From NCBI GenBank assembly GCA_001778355.1, contig MFGS01000147.1, positions 1 through 6,174 on the forward strand: a DNA stretch of 6,174 nt, given 5' to 3'. Source of the stretch: Candidatus Firestonebacteria bacterium RIFOXYA2_FULL_40_8. GTDB taxonomy: Bacteria; Oederibacteriota; D2-FULL-39-29. Every line of letters begins with the position of its first letter. Position 1 is the first letter of the stretch. Below, piece by piece: positions 1 to 6,086 of the stretch. The notes below the pieces were generated by a model that was not told the origin of the DNA, did not search any database, and saw nothing but the letters and a program-made list of their open reading frames with translations. Made by a program: the position numbers and the translations under genes.

Positions 1-80
1 TAAATGAAGATTATTTAAACGGACTTTTGGCACAGCCTCGTAAGCCCGTGGTAGTTGACTGCTTAGAATTTAGATTTTAG
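1..80 (+). CDS. Possible 3' end of an upstream gene (partial; LacI/GalR-like tail?)
   Basis: The frame starting at base 3 is open from the window edge to a TAG at 78-80 and gives 25 residues ending in LAQPRKPVVVDCLEFRF. The other two + frames stop at bases 1 and 5. Leu-rich residues, a Pro-Arg-x-Pro turn, a short hydrophobic strand and a terminal E-F-R resemble the end of the effector-binding domain of LacI/GalR-type repressors (pattern roughly LL..P..P..vv.P.eLvvR). If so, it could be the local regulator of the genes downstream. The evidence is short and could be chance: 25 open codons prove little. The stop lies 54 bp before the next start codon. Confidence 0.35.
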   Translation, partial: NEDYLNGLLAQPRKPVVVDCLEFRF

Positions 81-83
81 TAA
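55..83 (+). promoter_or_regulatory. Weak candidate sigma70-type promoter upstream of the propeller/FnIII gene
   Basis: TTGACT at 55-60 matches five of six -35 bases. A 17-bp spacer leads to TAGTAA at 78-83, a poor -10. A better -10-like TAGAAT lies at 64-69 but has no usable -35 at the right distance. The site overlaps the possible end of the upstream gene. Compared with the other two promoters in the window it is clearly weaker, so the propeller gene may instead be read through from upstream. Confidence 0.28.
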
Positions 84-122
84 TTGGTTTTAAGCTTGTA
101 TCAGTGGAATCTTGTGCTCATC

Positions 123-128
123 GGAGGG
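123..128 (+). promoter_or_regulatory. Ribosome binding site (GGAGGG) deciding the start at 135
   Basis: GGAGGG lies 6 bp before the ATG at 135. Another ATG at 131 overlaps it in a different frame and is only 2 bp from the site, so 135 is the preferred start. The signal peptide beginning there agrees. Confidence 0.8.
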
Positions 129-134
129 TAATGA

Positions 135-2087
135 ATGAAAGTTCTCTTACTGTCTTTTGTAATGACATTTTGTCTGTTCGCGCAAACGTTGCAGGTCTTC
201 CAGAACCTGGAAGAGGCCACTAACCGTATCCCTAACCTGAAGAATAAACCTCACATGAAACTTATCAGGGATAATTCGTTTTTCCAGCCGGATATTATGA
301 TCTTTAAGGATCTGGAAACAAAAAATGAGGTATGGTCTTTATCACGGGAAGAGTGTAAAGACATTGCCAGCACCGAAAAAAGATGCGCCTGGTCCTGTAA
401 CGGGCAGTATATAGGACTGATGGGGGATATGGCGTATTATGATTACAACGAAGAACAGGTTATTACTAAATTTTGGGGCAGCCATATTTCAAATGCCGAT
501 GGATCAAAAAGACGCCGGCTTTGGTCTAACTTCGACGGGATTTATTTTACACCTACTACGAAATTCAGCAACTGGGATCAGAAAAAAGGTAATGTTATTT
601 ATTATACGAAAATGGATAATCTTATGAAGATAACAATAGGGGAGACGGACAAGGAGAATAAAGCAGAGATTGTTTATAAATTTAACAATACAGCCCCTAG
701 AGAAATAATGGACTTTAGTGATGATAATTATATGTGTATTGAACAGCAGGCGATTAGTCCGATGATGTACATTTTTAATTTAAACAAGACATCTAAGGAT
801 AAGGGTTTTTGTTTAACTCGCCCGCTTGAAGGAGTAACACACTCCGGGGGTACGAGTTTTAACAGAGCAAAACATATTATTTCCGGCGGTTATGATGATT
901 ACACCGGACATTCGGTAAAATCTTTCAGTTTTAAATTTGATGATTATGCTATGCAGGATGCTCCTCCTGCTACGAATTCATACCCCGGGCTTTCAGTCAA
1001 TCACGGAGGATCCGGACCGCCTGATGGCCGGAGAGGATTTTCCGGAACTTACAATAAGGTTTGGGGAATATATTTGCAACGGGCGGGAAAAGCTCCGATT
1101 AAAATGGCTGAAACTCAGGACGGACATGCGACCTGGTGCGGGCATGATCCGGAATGGTTCTTTTACTGCGCGGGAGAAGGAGATCATAAAGTAAAAGACC
1201 TGCATCTGGAAAGGCGGCTTTCGGCCTTTAACTATGACGGCAAAACAATTAAAGTGATCTGTACGCCTTTTGACAGGAGAAGGGGCGACGGATTTGATTA
1301 TGACGGTATTCCCAGACCCCATCAAAGTCCGGATGCCACAAAGAGCTGGTTCCATTCAAGCATGCTCAATAGAAGTGATAAGATGACAGCGAGTTATATC
1401 GCAGTTTTTAGAAAACCCTACCCGCCTGATTCACTTACTGCTAAATTGTCCGGAAAGGATGTGGAAATCAGCTGGGTTCCGAATAAACTTTCGTATGAGG
1501 TAAAGGGTTATCATGTTTATGCCAGCAGGGATGAAGGAAAAACCTATGCGGAAATAACCGATACTGCGGTTACGGGTAACAGTTTTAAAGATAAAGATGC
1601 GAAACAAGGGAAGACTTACATTTATTTTGTCACTGCCGAAGAGTGGAGCGGTCTGGAAAGTGATAAAAGTTCAAAAGCTATCAAAGTTGAGGTCACCGAA
1701 AAAGAAGCAAAAGTAATTGAACCGCCAAAAGAAGAAAAAAAGCCCGGAGCAGTAAAAGAAACGAAAAAGCAGGAAGTTTCAAGCAGTATTTCCGGCTGGG
1801 ATAAAACTCCTCCCGCTAAAATAACTAATTTTAAAGTTATGCTGGATAAAGACGGCTATCAGGTCTTAAATTGGGATAAAAGTCCGGCCAAGGATCTGAG
1901 ATATTACAATATTTATGCTTCAGCTGCGGAAAAACCAAAGGTTTGTCAGGAAAGGTTGATAGTTTCGCCTCCGAAAAGCGAGACTAATTATATCGATTGG
2001 ATGGCAGGCAAAGACAAGGCGTATCATTATGCAATAATAGCCATAGACAGACAGGGAAATGAGTCCGAGCCTGTATATTCAGAGTAG
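135..2087 (+). CDS. Exported TolB/PD40-like beta-propeller protein with two C-terminal FnIII domains
   Basis: The 650-residue product starts with a Sec signal peptide (residues 1-16, likely cleavage LFA|QT; no proper lipobox). Residues about 40-425 hold irregular WD40/PD40-like strands such as CAWSCNGQYIGLMGD (84-98), DGHATWCGHDP (329-339) and PHQSPDATKSWFHSSM (395-410). The last resembles the SPDG-type blade turn of TolB-like propellers and of oligogalacturonate-lyase-like (PL22) proteins, where His residues can bind metal; H331, H337, H396 and H407 are candidates. Residues 429-520 form a fibronectin type III domain (PPDSLTAKL, W447, GYHVYAS). Residues 521-555 are a Lys/Glu/Pro-rich linker, and 556-650 a second FnIII (DKTPPAKI, LRYYNIYAS, DRQGNESEP). 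There is no C-terminal anchor. The role is probably binding or processing of an extracellular polysaccharide. Propeller and FnIII calls are firm on pattern; catalytic activity is only a possibility. Confidence 0.85.
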   Translation: MKVLLLSFVMTFCLFAQTLQVFQNLEEATNRIPNLKNKPHMKLIRDNSFFQPDIMIFKDLETKNEVWSLSREECKDIASTEKRCAWSCNGQYIGLMGDMAYYDYNEEQVITKFWGSHISNADGSKRRRLWSNFDGIYFTPTTKFSNWDQKKGNVIYYTKMDNLMKITIGETDKENKAEIVYKFNNTAPREIMDFSDDNYMCIEQQAISPMMYIFNLNKTSKDKGFCLTRPLEGVTHSGGTSFNRAKHIISGGYDDYTGHSVKSFSFKFDDYAMQDAPPATNSYPGLSVNHGGSGPPDGRRGFSGTYNKVWGIYLQRAGKAPIKMAETQDGHATWCGHDPEWFFYCAGEGDHKVKDLHLERRLSAFNYDGKTIKVICTPFDRRRGDGFDYDGIPRPHQSPDATKSWFHSSMLNRSDKMTASYIAVFRKPYPPDSLTAKLSGKDVEISWVPNKLSYEVKGYHVYASRDEGKTYAEITDTAVTGNSFKDKDAKQGKTYIYFVTAEEWSGLESDKSSKAIKVEVTEKEAKVIEPPKEEKKPGAVKETKKQEVSSSISGWDKTPPAKITNFKVMLDKDGYQVLNWDKSPAKDLRYYNIYASAAEKPKVCQERLIVSPPKSETNYIDWMAGKDKAYHYAIIAIDRQGNESEPVYSE

Positions 2088-2171
2088 AAGATAAACGCTG
2101 GTTTGGGTTGAATAAAAGCGCTAAAACTAAGGTAATGACGTTTTATATAAGCATTTTGGTGTCTGCTGCGC

Positions 2172-2200
2172 TTGACAAAGAGCATGAATATCTTTAGAAT
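2172..2200 (+). promoter_or_regulatory. Strong sigma70-type promoter for the 2266-5174 operon
   Basis: A perfect -35 TTGACA (2172-2177), a 17-bp spacer and -10 TAGAAT (2195-2200) match the primary-sigma consensus at all but one base. The predicted start is near 2207, giving a leader of about 59 nt. The leader begins with GAACC (2207-2211), which can pair with GGTTC (2227-2231) across a 15-nt loop: a weak 5' hairpin, not a convincing riboswitch. Confidence 0.8.
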
Positions 2201-2252
2201 AACCGTGAACCATTCATCTTGGAAAAGGTTCTAATGTACGGACAAAAGGTTT

Positions 2253-2268
2253 AAAGGAGAATAATTTG
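2253..2268 (+). promoter_or_regulatory. Strong RBS with TTG initiation codon
   Basis: AAAGGAGA at 2253-2260 lies 5 bp before TTG at 2266-2268. No in-frame ATG is present until well past the signal peptide, and the TTG start gives an intact signal sequence beginning MKKIIILLAS. The strong site likely compensates for the weak start codon. Confidence 0.85.
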
Positions 2269-3948
2269 AAAAAAATAATAATCCTTCTAGCATCGGTACT
2301 GGTTTCCGTAACAATGGTATTCTCGGAAGAAATTGATTCCACAAAGACCTGGAAAGCCTTTAAGACGGACGGGATATATAATAGAGCTCAGCTGGATTCC
2401 CTTGGTATTCAGATTGAACTTAAAAAGTACTTTCTTTCAGAGATTGATAAAAATCCGGCGCCGATAGCGACCGCGGAACAGAGAAAAGCAGGATATATAT
2501 TGTTTATAAGGAATTACCTGTTTGATGTGTTTCCGTTCAACAAACCTTTAAAAGAAGAAATGGCGAAAAAAGATATAAAAATATTCGCGAGTTTAGGCGA
2601 GTATGAGCCGATAGTATTTTCAGTTTACCCGCTGGAGAATCTCACGGTCTGCAGGATTATTATTTCCGAATTTAACAATGAAAAAGGGGACAAGCTTACA
2701 AAAGAAAGCTTTCAAGTTAACAATGTGCTGGCGTACCCGAATGAAGGCGGGTCTATGATAGGCATAACAAATGTTTTGAAAAGGGCAAACGATATTCCGT
2801 TGATAGAAAAAGAAGTAGTTAAGTCGGTCTGGATAAATGTAAAGATCCCGGAAAATGCTAAAGAAGGAGTGTACAAGGGAACTGTTACTTTTGCGCCGAC
2901 AGGAAAACCTTCGGCTTCCATTCCCGTTGAAATAAGGGTGTTTCCGTACAGATTAATGCAGCCACCGCCTGAAGTTATGACCTGGGCGCCTATTATGGCC
3001 GGAAGCCACGACTTTGATCTTGAAAAAGAGTTTACAACTATAAAAGAACTCGGAATGACCGGGGAGATAACTGACTTACGGGATTTAAATAAAGCGAATA
3101 AATACATGGAAATTGCTAAAAAGGTGGGACTTCCCGGAAAATTTGTTGATTTTAGTTTACACTGCCAGGGGACTTCGAAATACGAAAGCACTTACGGTCC
3201 TTACGGTATGGGAGATACTCAATTCTGTGAAGCATCATATCAGCGGTTAACGGAAGATGTAAGAAAAATACAGGAAAATGCAACCAAGAATAAATGGCTT
3301 CCTTTTCTTTTTTATCTTACCACGGAGTGCGGCTACCCGGGAGCCAGCGGCCCGGAGTCTTACAGGAAAACACAGCAGGGTTGTGAGAATTATTACGCCG
3401 CGGCAAGAAAAGTAGAAGGTGCAAATTTAATGGCTACCTTTAACCGGCAGGAAGAGCTTACGGCGCATTGGAACTTGTCCACACTGGATGCCTTCGGCTT
3501 TAACGGTGAGATGTTCCCGGAATGGGAAAAGGGGATGAAACAGAAACCTTCGTGGATGACGTTCATTGCGATAGACCAGAGATGCGGGCACGGCTTTTAT
3601 ATGCGGAAGTATGATTTTAAGGGAGTCCGGCCGTGGAAGCTGTATCTGGATCAGCTGGACGGCTCCGGCCTGATGTTTTGGGATAAAGAAAAGAAAGAAT
3701 TTTTACCTGTCGCAAGATTTAACAGAATAAGAGAAGGTGTGGACGATTACAAGTATTGTTATACCTTAAGCGAGCTTATAAAGGAGGCAAAAGCCAAAGG
3801 TAAGGATGTTTCAGGAGCGGAAAAAGTACTTAAGACTATTCTTGACAAAATACCCCATGATCACAAAAAACACACGGCCGGTTTTGATTATACAAAGATG
3901 GATGAGTTCAGGCTTAAATTAGCCGAACAAATATTAAAAATTAAGTAA
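2266..3948 (+). CDS. Exported DUF4091/GH123-like glycoside hydrolase-type protein
   Basis: The 560-residue product has a Sec signal peptide (1-20, VFS|EE). A charged helical stretch (about 25-100) precedes a beta-sandwich at about 100-228. This carries the signature of GH123/DUF4091-type proteins: GEYEPIVFSV (111-120) near its start and VWINVKIPENAKEGVYKGTVTF (188-209) near its end. A compact TIM-barrel-like region follows (about 235-480), then the typical C-terminal segment with REGVDDYKYCYTL (489-501) and a helical tail. Family members act on glycans; GH123 enzymes are beta-N-acetylgalactosaminidases using an adjacent Asp-Glu pair at a strand end. Here the matching spot appears to read FYLTTECG (349-356), with T353-E354 instead of D-E, so activity or mechanism may differ. 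The substrate is unknown. It is first in an operon with two small beta-sandwich proteins (26-bp gap to the next gene). Confidence 0.8.
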   Translation: MKKIIILLASVLVSVTMVFSEEIDSTKTWKAFKTDGIYNRAQLDSLGIQIELKKYFLSEIDKNPAPIATAEQRKAGYILFIRNYLFDVFPFNKPLKEEMAKKDIKIFASLGEYEPIVFSVYPLENLTVCRIIISEFNNEKGDKLTKESFQVNNVLAYPNEGGSMIGITNVLKRANDIPLIEKEVVKSVWINVKIPENAKEGVYKGTVTFAPTGKPSASIPVEIRVFPYRLMQPPPEVMTWAPIMAGSHDFDLEKEFTTIKELGMTGEITDLRDLNKANKYMEIAKKVGLPGKFVDFSLHCQGTSKYESTYGPYGMGDTQFCEASYQRLTEDVRKIQENATKNKWLPFLFYLTTECGYPGASGPESYRKTQQGCENYYAAARKVEGANLMATFNRQEELTAHWNLSTLDAFGFNGEMFPEWEKGMKQKPSWMTFIAIDQRCGHGFYMRKYDFKGVRPWKLYLDQLDGSGLMFWDKEKKEFLPVARFNRIREGVDDYKYCYTLSELIKEAKAKGKDVSGAEKVLKTILDKIPHDHKKHTAGFDYTKMDEFRLKLAEQILKIK

Positions 3949-3974
3949 ATAATTCAAACACAGGAGAAGAGAAT

Positions 3975-4583
3975 ATGAAAAAAGCAATGGTAGTTGCGTT
4001 TGGTCTGGTATTTTTGCTTGCCGGGGTGGTTGTTGCTGCGGAAGAGGTAAAAACAGAAGAAGTTAAGGCCGATGATTCGGGAAAACTCAAAAAAGGCGAC
4101 AGGATGGAGTTGATTAAGTTTGACAAAGGCGAAATCTGCGGCGACGGGGAAGCCACTCTTTCAAAGGAAAAACCCGAGAAAGGAAAGATGTATTGTGCCA
4201 AAATTACGATTCCTGCAGGCAAAGGTCTTAGTTCGTGGCTTTTAACGGGAACGAGCGGTATCTTGAAAGGAAAAAGAGGCAACTGGAATAACTATGACAC
4301 GGTTAACGTTAAATACATCAACACCTTGGAAGCGCCGATAAAAATGGGTGTAATGATCGGGGATCAGCAGTCTATAGATAAGTGGAACCATAACTACGTT
4401 TCAAAGCAGATTGTACTCCAGCCGGGAGAAAATGTTCTCTCTCTTGATATTTCAGGACTTGTTTGCGTGAACGATAGAGCGCTTGATCTGACAAATGTGA
4501 GGAACCTGGGACTTACCGGCGGACCGAAGGTCGAGACGGAAACAGTGTTATATATTCAATCGATATATCTGGAGAAGGAGTAA
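3975..4583 (+). CDS. Small exported beta-sandwich protein, CBM-like (paralogue 1)
   Basis: The 202-residue product has a signal peptide (1-22, VVVAA|EE), a charged Lys/Glu spacer (23-44) and one domain at about 45-202. The domain follows the pattern of galactose-binding-like/CBM jelly-rolls: FDKGE at the start, GKRGNWNNYDTV (99-110), I-G-D (128-130), W137, LQPGENVLSLDI (148-159), DLTNVRNLGL (171-180) and a closing LYIQSIYLEKE. Cys55 and Cys74 recur in the next gene and could form a disulfide. No catalytic residues are recognised, so a binding or adaptor role is inferred. AGGAGA at 3962-3967 lies 7 bp before the ATG. It follows the DUF4091-type gene by 26 bp and precedes its paralogue by 3 bp, so the three are almost surely co-transcribed. 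The exact family is not recognised. Confidence 0.82.
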   Translation: MKKAMVVAFGLVFLLAGVVVAAEEVKTEEVKADDSGKLKKGDRMELIKFDKGEICGDGEATLSKEKPEKGKMYCAKITIPAGKGLSSWLLTGTSGILKGKRGNWNNYDTVNVKYINTLEAPIKMGVMIGDQQSIDKWNHNYVSKQIVLQPGENVLSLDISGLVCVNDRALDLTNVRNLGLTGGPKVETETVLYIQSIYLEKE

Positions 4584-4586
4584 ATA

Positions 4587-5174
4587 ATGAAAGTAATAAA
4601 AAATATAATACTTTCAATATTGGCGTTTGCCGTATGTTCTGCGGTGCAGTTACAGGCCGAGATAAAAACTCTGGTGCTTTTAAAGATAGATAAAGGTGAA
4701 ATGTGCACGGCGGATGAGGGTGATCTGGCTGTTTCCATGTCAAAAGAAAAAGCTGCCGAAGGTAAAAAGTATTGCATTAAAGTATCTATATCAAAGACCT
4801 CTTTAAAACCGTATATTTTTATTATTACGAATGACAGCAATTTACTGAAAGGTAAACGCGGGGACTGGAGTGACTACGATACTTTGAAGATCCCGTACTT
4901 CAGCACTAACAAAGCTGCGGTTGAAACAGACCTGCATATCGGAGATGAGGTCGCCTATGCTCGTTGGAGCGATAAAAAGCAGTGTATCAAGAAAGTAACG
5001 CTCCTTCCCGGACAAAATGTGTTAACTGTTGATATTAAAAAACTGGAACGGACTAACTTTAAAGGTCAATTTTTTGACATGGATAAGATAAGGGGATGTT
5101 TCTTTAAAAGCGATAATTTAACCAGTGATGACTGGGTTCTGTTCATTCAGGATGTATATCTGGAGAAAAAGTAA
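4587..5174 (+). CDS. Small exported beta-sandwich protein, CBM-like (paralogue 2)
   Basis: The 195-residue product has a signal peptide (1-24, LQA|EI; Cys17 lacks a proper lipobox) and one domain that aligns along its length with the preceding gene's product. Shared points are KIDKGEMC (33-40), SKEKAAEGKKYC (52-63), LLKGKRGDWSDYDTL (86-100), H-I-G-D (117-120), W127, LLPGQNVLTVDI (139-150), FDMDKIRG (163-170) and a closing LFIQDVYLEKK. Cys40 and Cys63 match the Cys pair of its neighbour; Cys133 and Cys171 are extra. Its ribosome site GAAGGAG (4574-4580) sits in the last codons of the upstream gene and the gap is 3 bp, which suggests coupled translation and origin by tandem duplication. A carbohydrate-binding role is inferred from fold pattern and context. 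Confidence 0.82.
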   Translation: MKVIKNIILSILAFAVCSAVQLQAEIKTLVLLKIDKGEMCTADEGDLAVSMSKEKAAEGKKYCIKVSISKTSLKPYIFIITNDSNLLKGKRGDWSDYDTLKIPYFSTNKAAVETDLHIGDEVAYARWSDKKQCIKKVTLLPGQNVLTVDIKKLERTNFKGQFFDMDKIRGCFFKSDNLTSDDWVLFIQDVYLEKK

Positions 5175-5216
5175 ATTAATAAAGGTGCTTTTCGTAGTAT
5201 TGTATCAGCTGACTTG

Positions 5217-5250
5217 CATTAAGAGGAAGTAGTATCTGCCTTCCTTAATG
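5217..5250 (+). terminator. Bulged hairpin after the operon, possible terminator or mRNA-end structure
   Basis: CATTAAG (5217-5223) and GAAG (5226-5229) pair with CTTCC and TTAATG (5240-5250), giving 11 pairs with a 2-nt bulge (5224-5225) and a 10-nt loop. It lies 43 bp past the stop of the second small gene and before the next promoter. The following sequence (TTAACAATGTTTAGG) is only mildly T-rich, so intrinsic termination would be weak; it may be a 3'-end processing or stabilising structure. Confidence 0.45.
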
Positions 5251-5267
5251 TTAACAATGTTTAGGCA

Positions 5268-5281
5268 TCCGCCGTGGCGGA
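5268..5281. repeat. GC-rich mini-palindrome (TCCGC / GCGGA)
   Basis: TCCGC and GCGGA (5268-5272 and 5277-5281) form a perfect 5-bp stem around CGTG, in otherwise AT-leaning intergenic DNA. Short palindromes of the type TCCGCC..GGCGGA are, to my recollection, dispersed intergenic elements in some candidate-phylum genomes. Only one copy is present here, so repeat status is inferred. Confidence 0.35.
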
Positions 5282-5326
5282 AGGTCCGAATTGAGTGTTT
5301 AGCAGGTTTCGGGGCAATTAAGACAG

Positions 5327-5355
5327 TTGACAAAATTGTTATACTTCTGTAAAAT
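5327..5355 (+). promoter_or_regulatory. Strong sigma70-type promoter for the third small exported gene
   Basis: A perfect -35 TTGACA (5327-5332), a 17-bp spacer and -10 TAAAAT (5350-5355) match consensus at 11 of 12 bases. The predicted start is near 5362, giving a leader of about 33 nt. The last -10 base is also the first base of a dyad that covers the start point. A separate promoter shows that this gene can be expressed independently of the upstream operon. Confidence 0.8.
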
Positions 5356-5375
5356 TATCACTGTTGTAGTGATAA
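5355..5375. promoter_or_regulatory. Perfect 8-bp dyad at the transcription start: candidate operator
   Basis: TTATCACT (5355-5362) is an exact inverted copy of AGTGATAA (5368-5375), separated by GTTGT. The dyad runs from the end of the -10 box past the predicted start point, the classic place for a repressor to block polymerase. As RNA only the second half and part of the first would be transcribed, so a DNA-binding site is more likely than an RNA hairpin. The cognate regulator is unknown. Confidence 0.55.
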
Positions 5376-5381
5376 AAATAT

Positions 5382-5390
5382 AAGGAGGAA
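5382..5390 (+). promoter_or_regulatory. Near-perfect Shine-Dalgarno site (AAGGAGGAA)
   Basis: AAGGAGG is a full anti-16S match and ends 6 bp before the ATG at 5395. It is the strongest ribosome site in the window and, with the strong promoter, predicts high expression. Confidence 0.85.
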
Positions 5391-5394
5391 CAAT

Positions 5395-5988
5395 ATGAAA
5401 GCAGGGATTCTTTTTAGCGCTGTTGTATGTTCTGTGGTGTGTTTTTCTTCACAGGCCAAAGGAACGGATTATTTAATTAATTTTAATGCCGGAGAGCTTC
5501 CTTCGCCGAAACTGCTTGAAGACGCGGATATGACTACGTCGGATAAATATATCTGCAAAACGGAATTAACTACGGAAAACGCGCCCAAGGGTAAAAAGCT
5601 TCTTAAAACAACCCTAACGAAAAACAAAAGCAAATGGGGTGTTTTAAGGCCGAAAAAAGCGGATTGGTCGGCGTTTGACTACTTAAAATTCAAAGTATAC
5701 AATCCACAGGAATATATGGTAAAAGTGGGCTTTGCGGTCAGAGAGCAGGGCAGAGGGTATGGACCTGAGGGAAGCGGACCGGACCAGGATTATACTTCAA
5801 GATGGGACTCCTCTGTGACCATCAAGCCGGGTTGGAATGATTGTGAAATAGATCTAACCATGGCAGCTACGAACGGTGCGAAAGAGACCTTTGATACCAA
5901 AAAAATACTAGAATGGTATTTTGCCGGAACAGGCTCGAACGATGAAGATAACTATCTATTCTTCGGAGATTTCGAATTTTCAAAATAG
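5395..5988 (+). CDS. Small exported beta-sandwich protein, CBM-like (divergent paralogue 3)
   Basis: The 197-residue product has a signal peptide (1-21, SSQA|KG) and one beta-sandwich domain related to the two small proteins upstream. Shared points are INFNAGE (28-34), KKADWSAFDYLKFKVYN (87-103), W137, IKPGWNDCEIDL (143-154), FDTKKILEWYF (166-176) and a closing YLFFGDFEFSK. It differs in having a Gly-rich loop (about 119-133, GRGYGPEGSGP), a longer N-terminal insertion, and no equivalent of the Cys pair of the other two (it has Cys54 and Cys150). The W-x-x-(F/Y)-D motif and the closing strand are typical of galactose-binding-like/CBM sandwiches. It has its own strong promoter with a dyad at the start point. 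Carbohydrate binding is inferred; no enzyme motif is seen. Confidence 0.82.
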   Translation: MKAGILFSAVVCSVVCFSSQAKGTDYLINFNAGELPSPKLLEDADMTTSDKYICKTELTTENAPKGKKLLKTTLTKNKSKWGVLRPKKADWSAFDYLKFKVYNPQEYMVKVGFAVREQGRGYGPEGSGPDQDYTSRWDSSVTIKPGWNDCEIDLTMAATNGAKETFDTKKILEWYFAGTGSNDEDNYLFFGDFEFSK

Positions 5989-6016
5989 ACAACAAAATAT
6001 TAAAGTAAAAACATCT

Positions 6017-6045
6017 TGAGCCCTGTGGGAATACTGCAGGGCTCA
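6017..6045. terminator. Perfect 9-bp hairpin, possible terminator (no T-run on +)
   Basis: TGAGCCCTG (6017-6025) pairs exactly with CAGGGCTCA (6037-6045) around an 11-nt loop, 28 bp past the stop of the third small gene. The + strand continues TCTGCATGG with no T-run. On the - strand the stem is followed after a few bases by a short T-run (the complement of AAAAA at 6007-6011). It may slow or end transcription, or be a leader structure of the next gene. Confidence 0.5.
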
Positions 6046-6086
6046 TCTGCATGGAGTCGGGAAAAATCAATGTAAAGGGCTCTTAA

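Noticed and set aside
2135..2197. 20-codon open frame on + before the DUF4091-type gene
   Set aside because: The only purine-rich stretch is 2 bp from the ATG, too close, and the frame covers the promoter at 2172-2200.
2184..2217. Inverted pair ATGAAT / ATTCAT across the operon promoter
   Set aside because: Six AT-rich bases separated by 22 bp is weak symmetry and easily random.
4587..4640. Lipoprotein reading of the second small protein (Cys17 in its signal peptide)
   Set aside because: The residues before Cys17 (F-A-V) do not fit a lipobox, and a normal signal peptidase I site (LQA|E) follows.
2712..4840. Several long open frames on the - strand
   Set aside because: They lie antisense within strongly supported + genes, have no ribosome sites or recognisable domains, and reflect codon bias of the genes opposite.
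96..5208. Shared 9-mer TTGTATCAG at 96-104 and 5200-5208, both upstream of exported genes
   Set aside because: The match is short, not symmetrical, and lies at different distances from the start codons and promoters; chance is sufficient.
5248..5352. 34-codon open frame on + between the second and third small genes
   Set aside because: It has no ribosome site before its ATG and runs straight through the strong promoter at 5327-5355; its product shows no recognisable feature.
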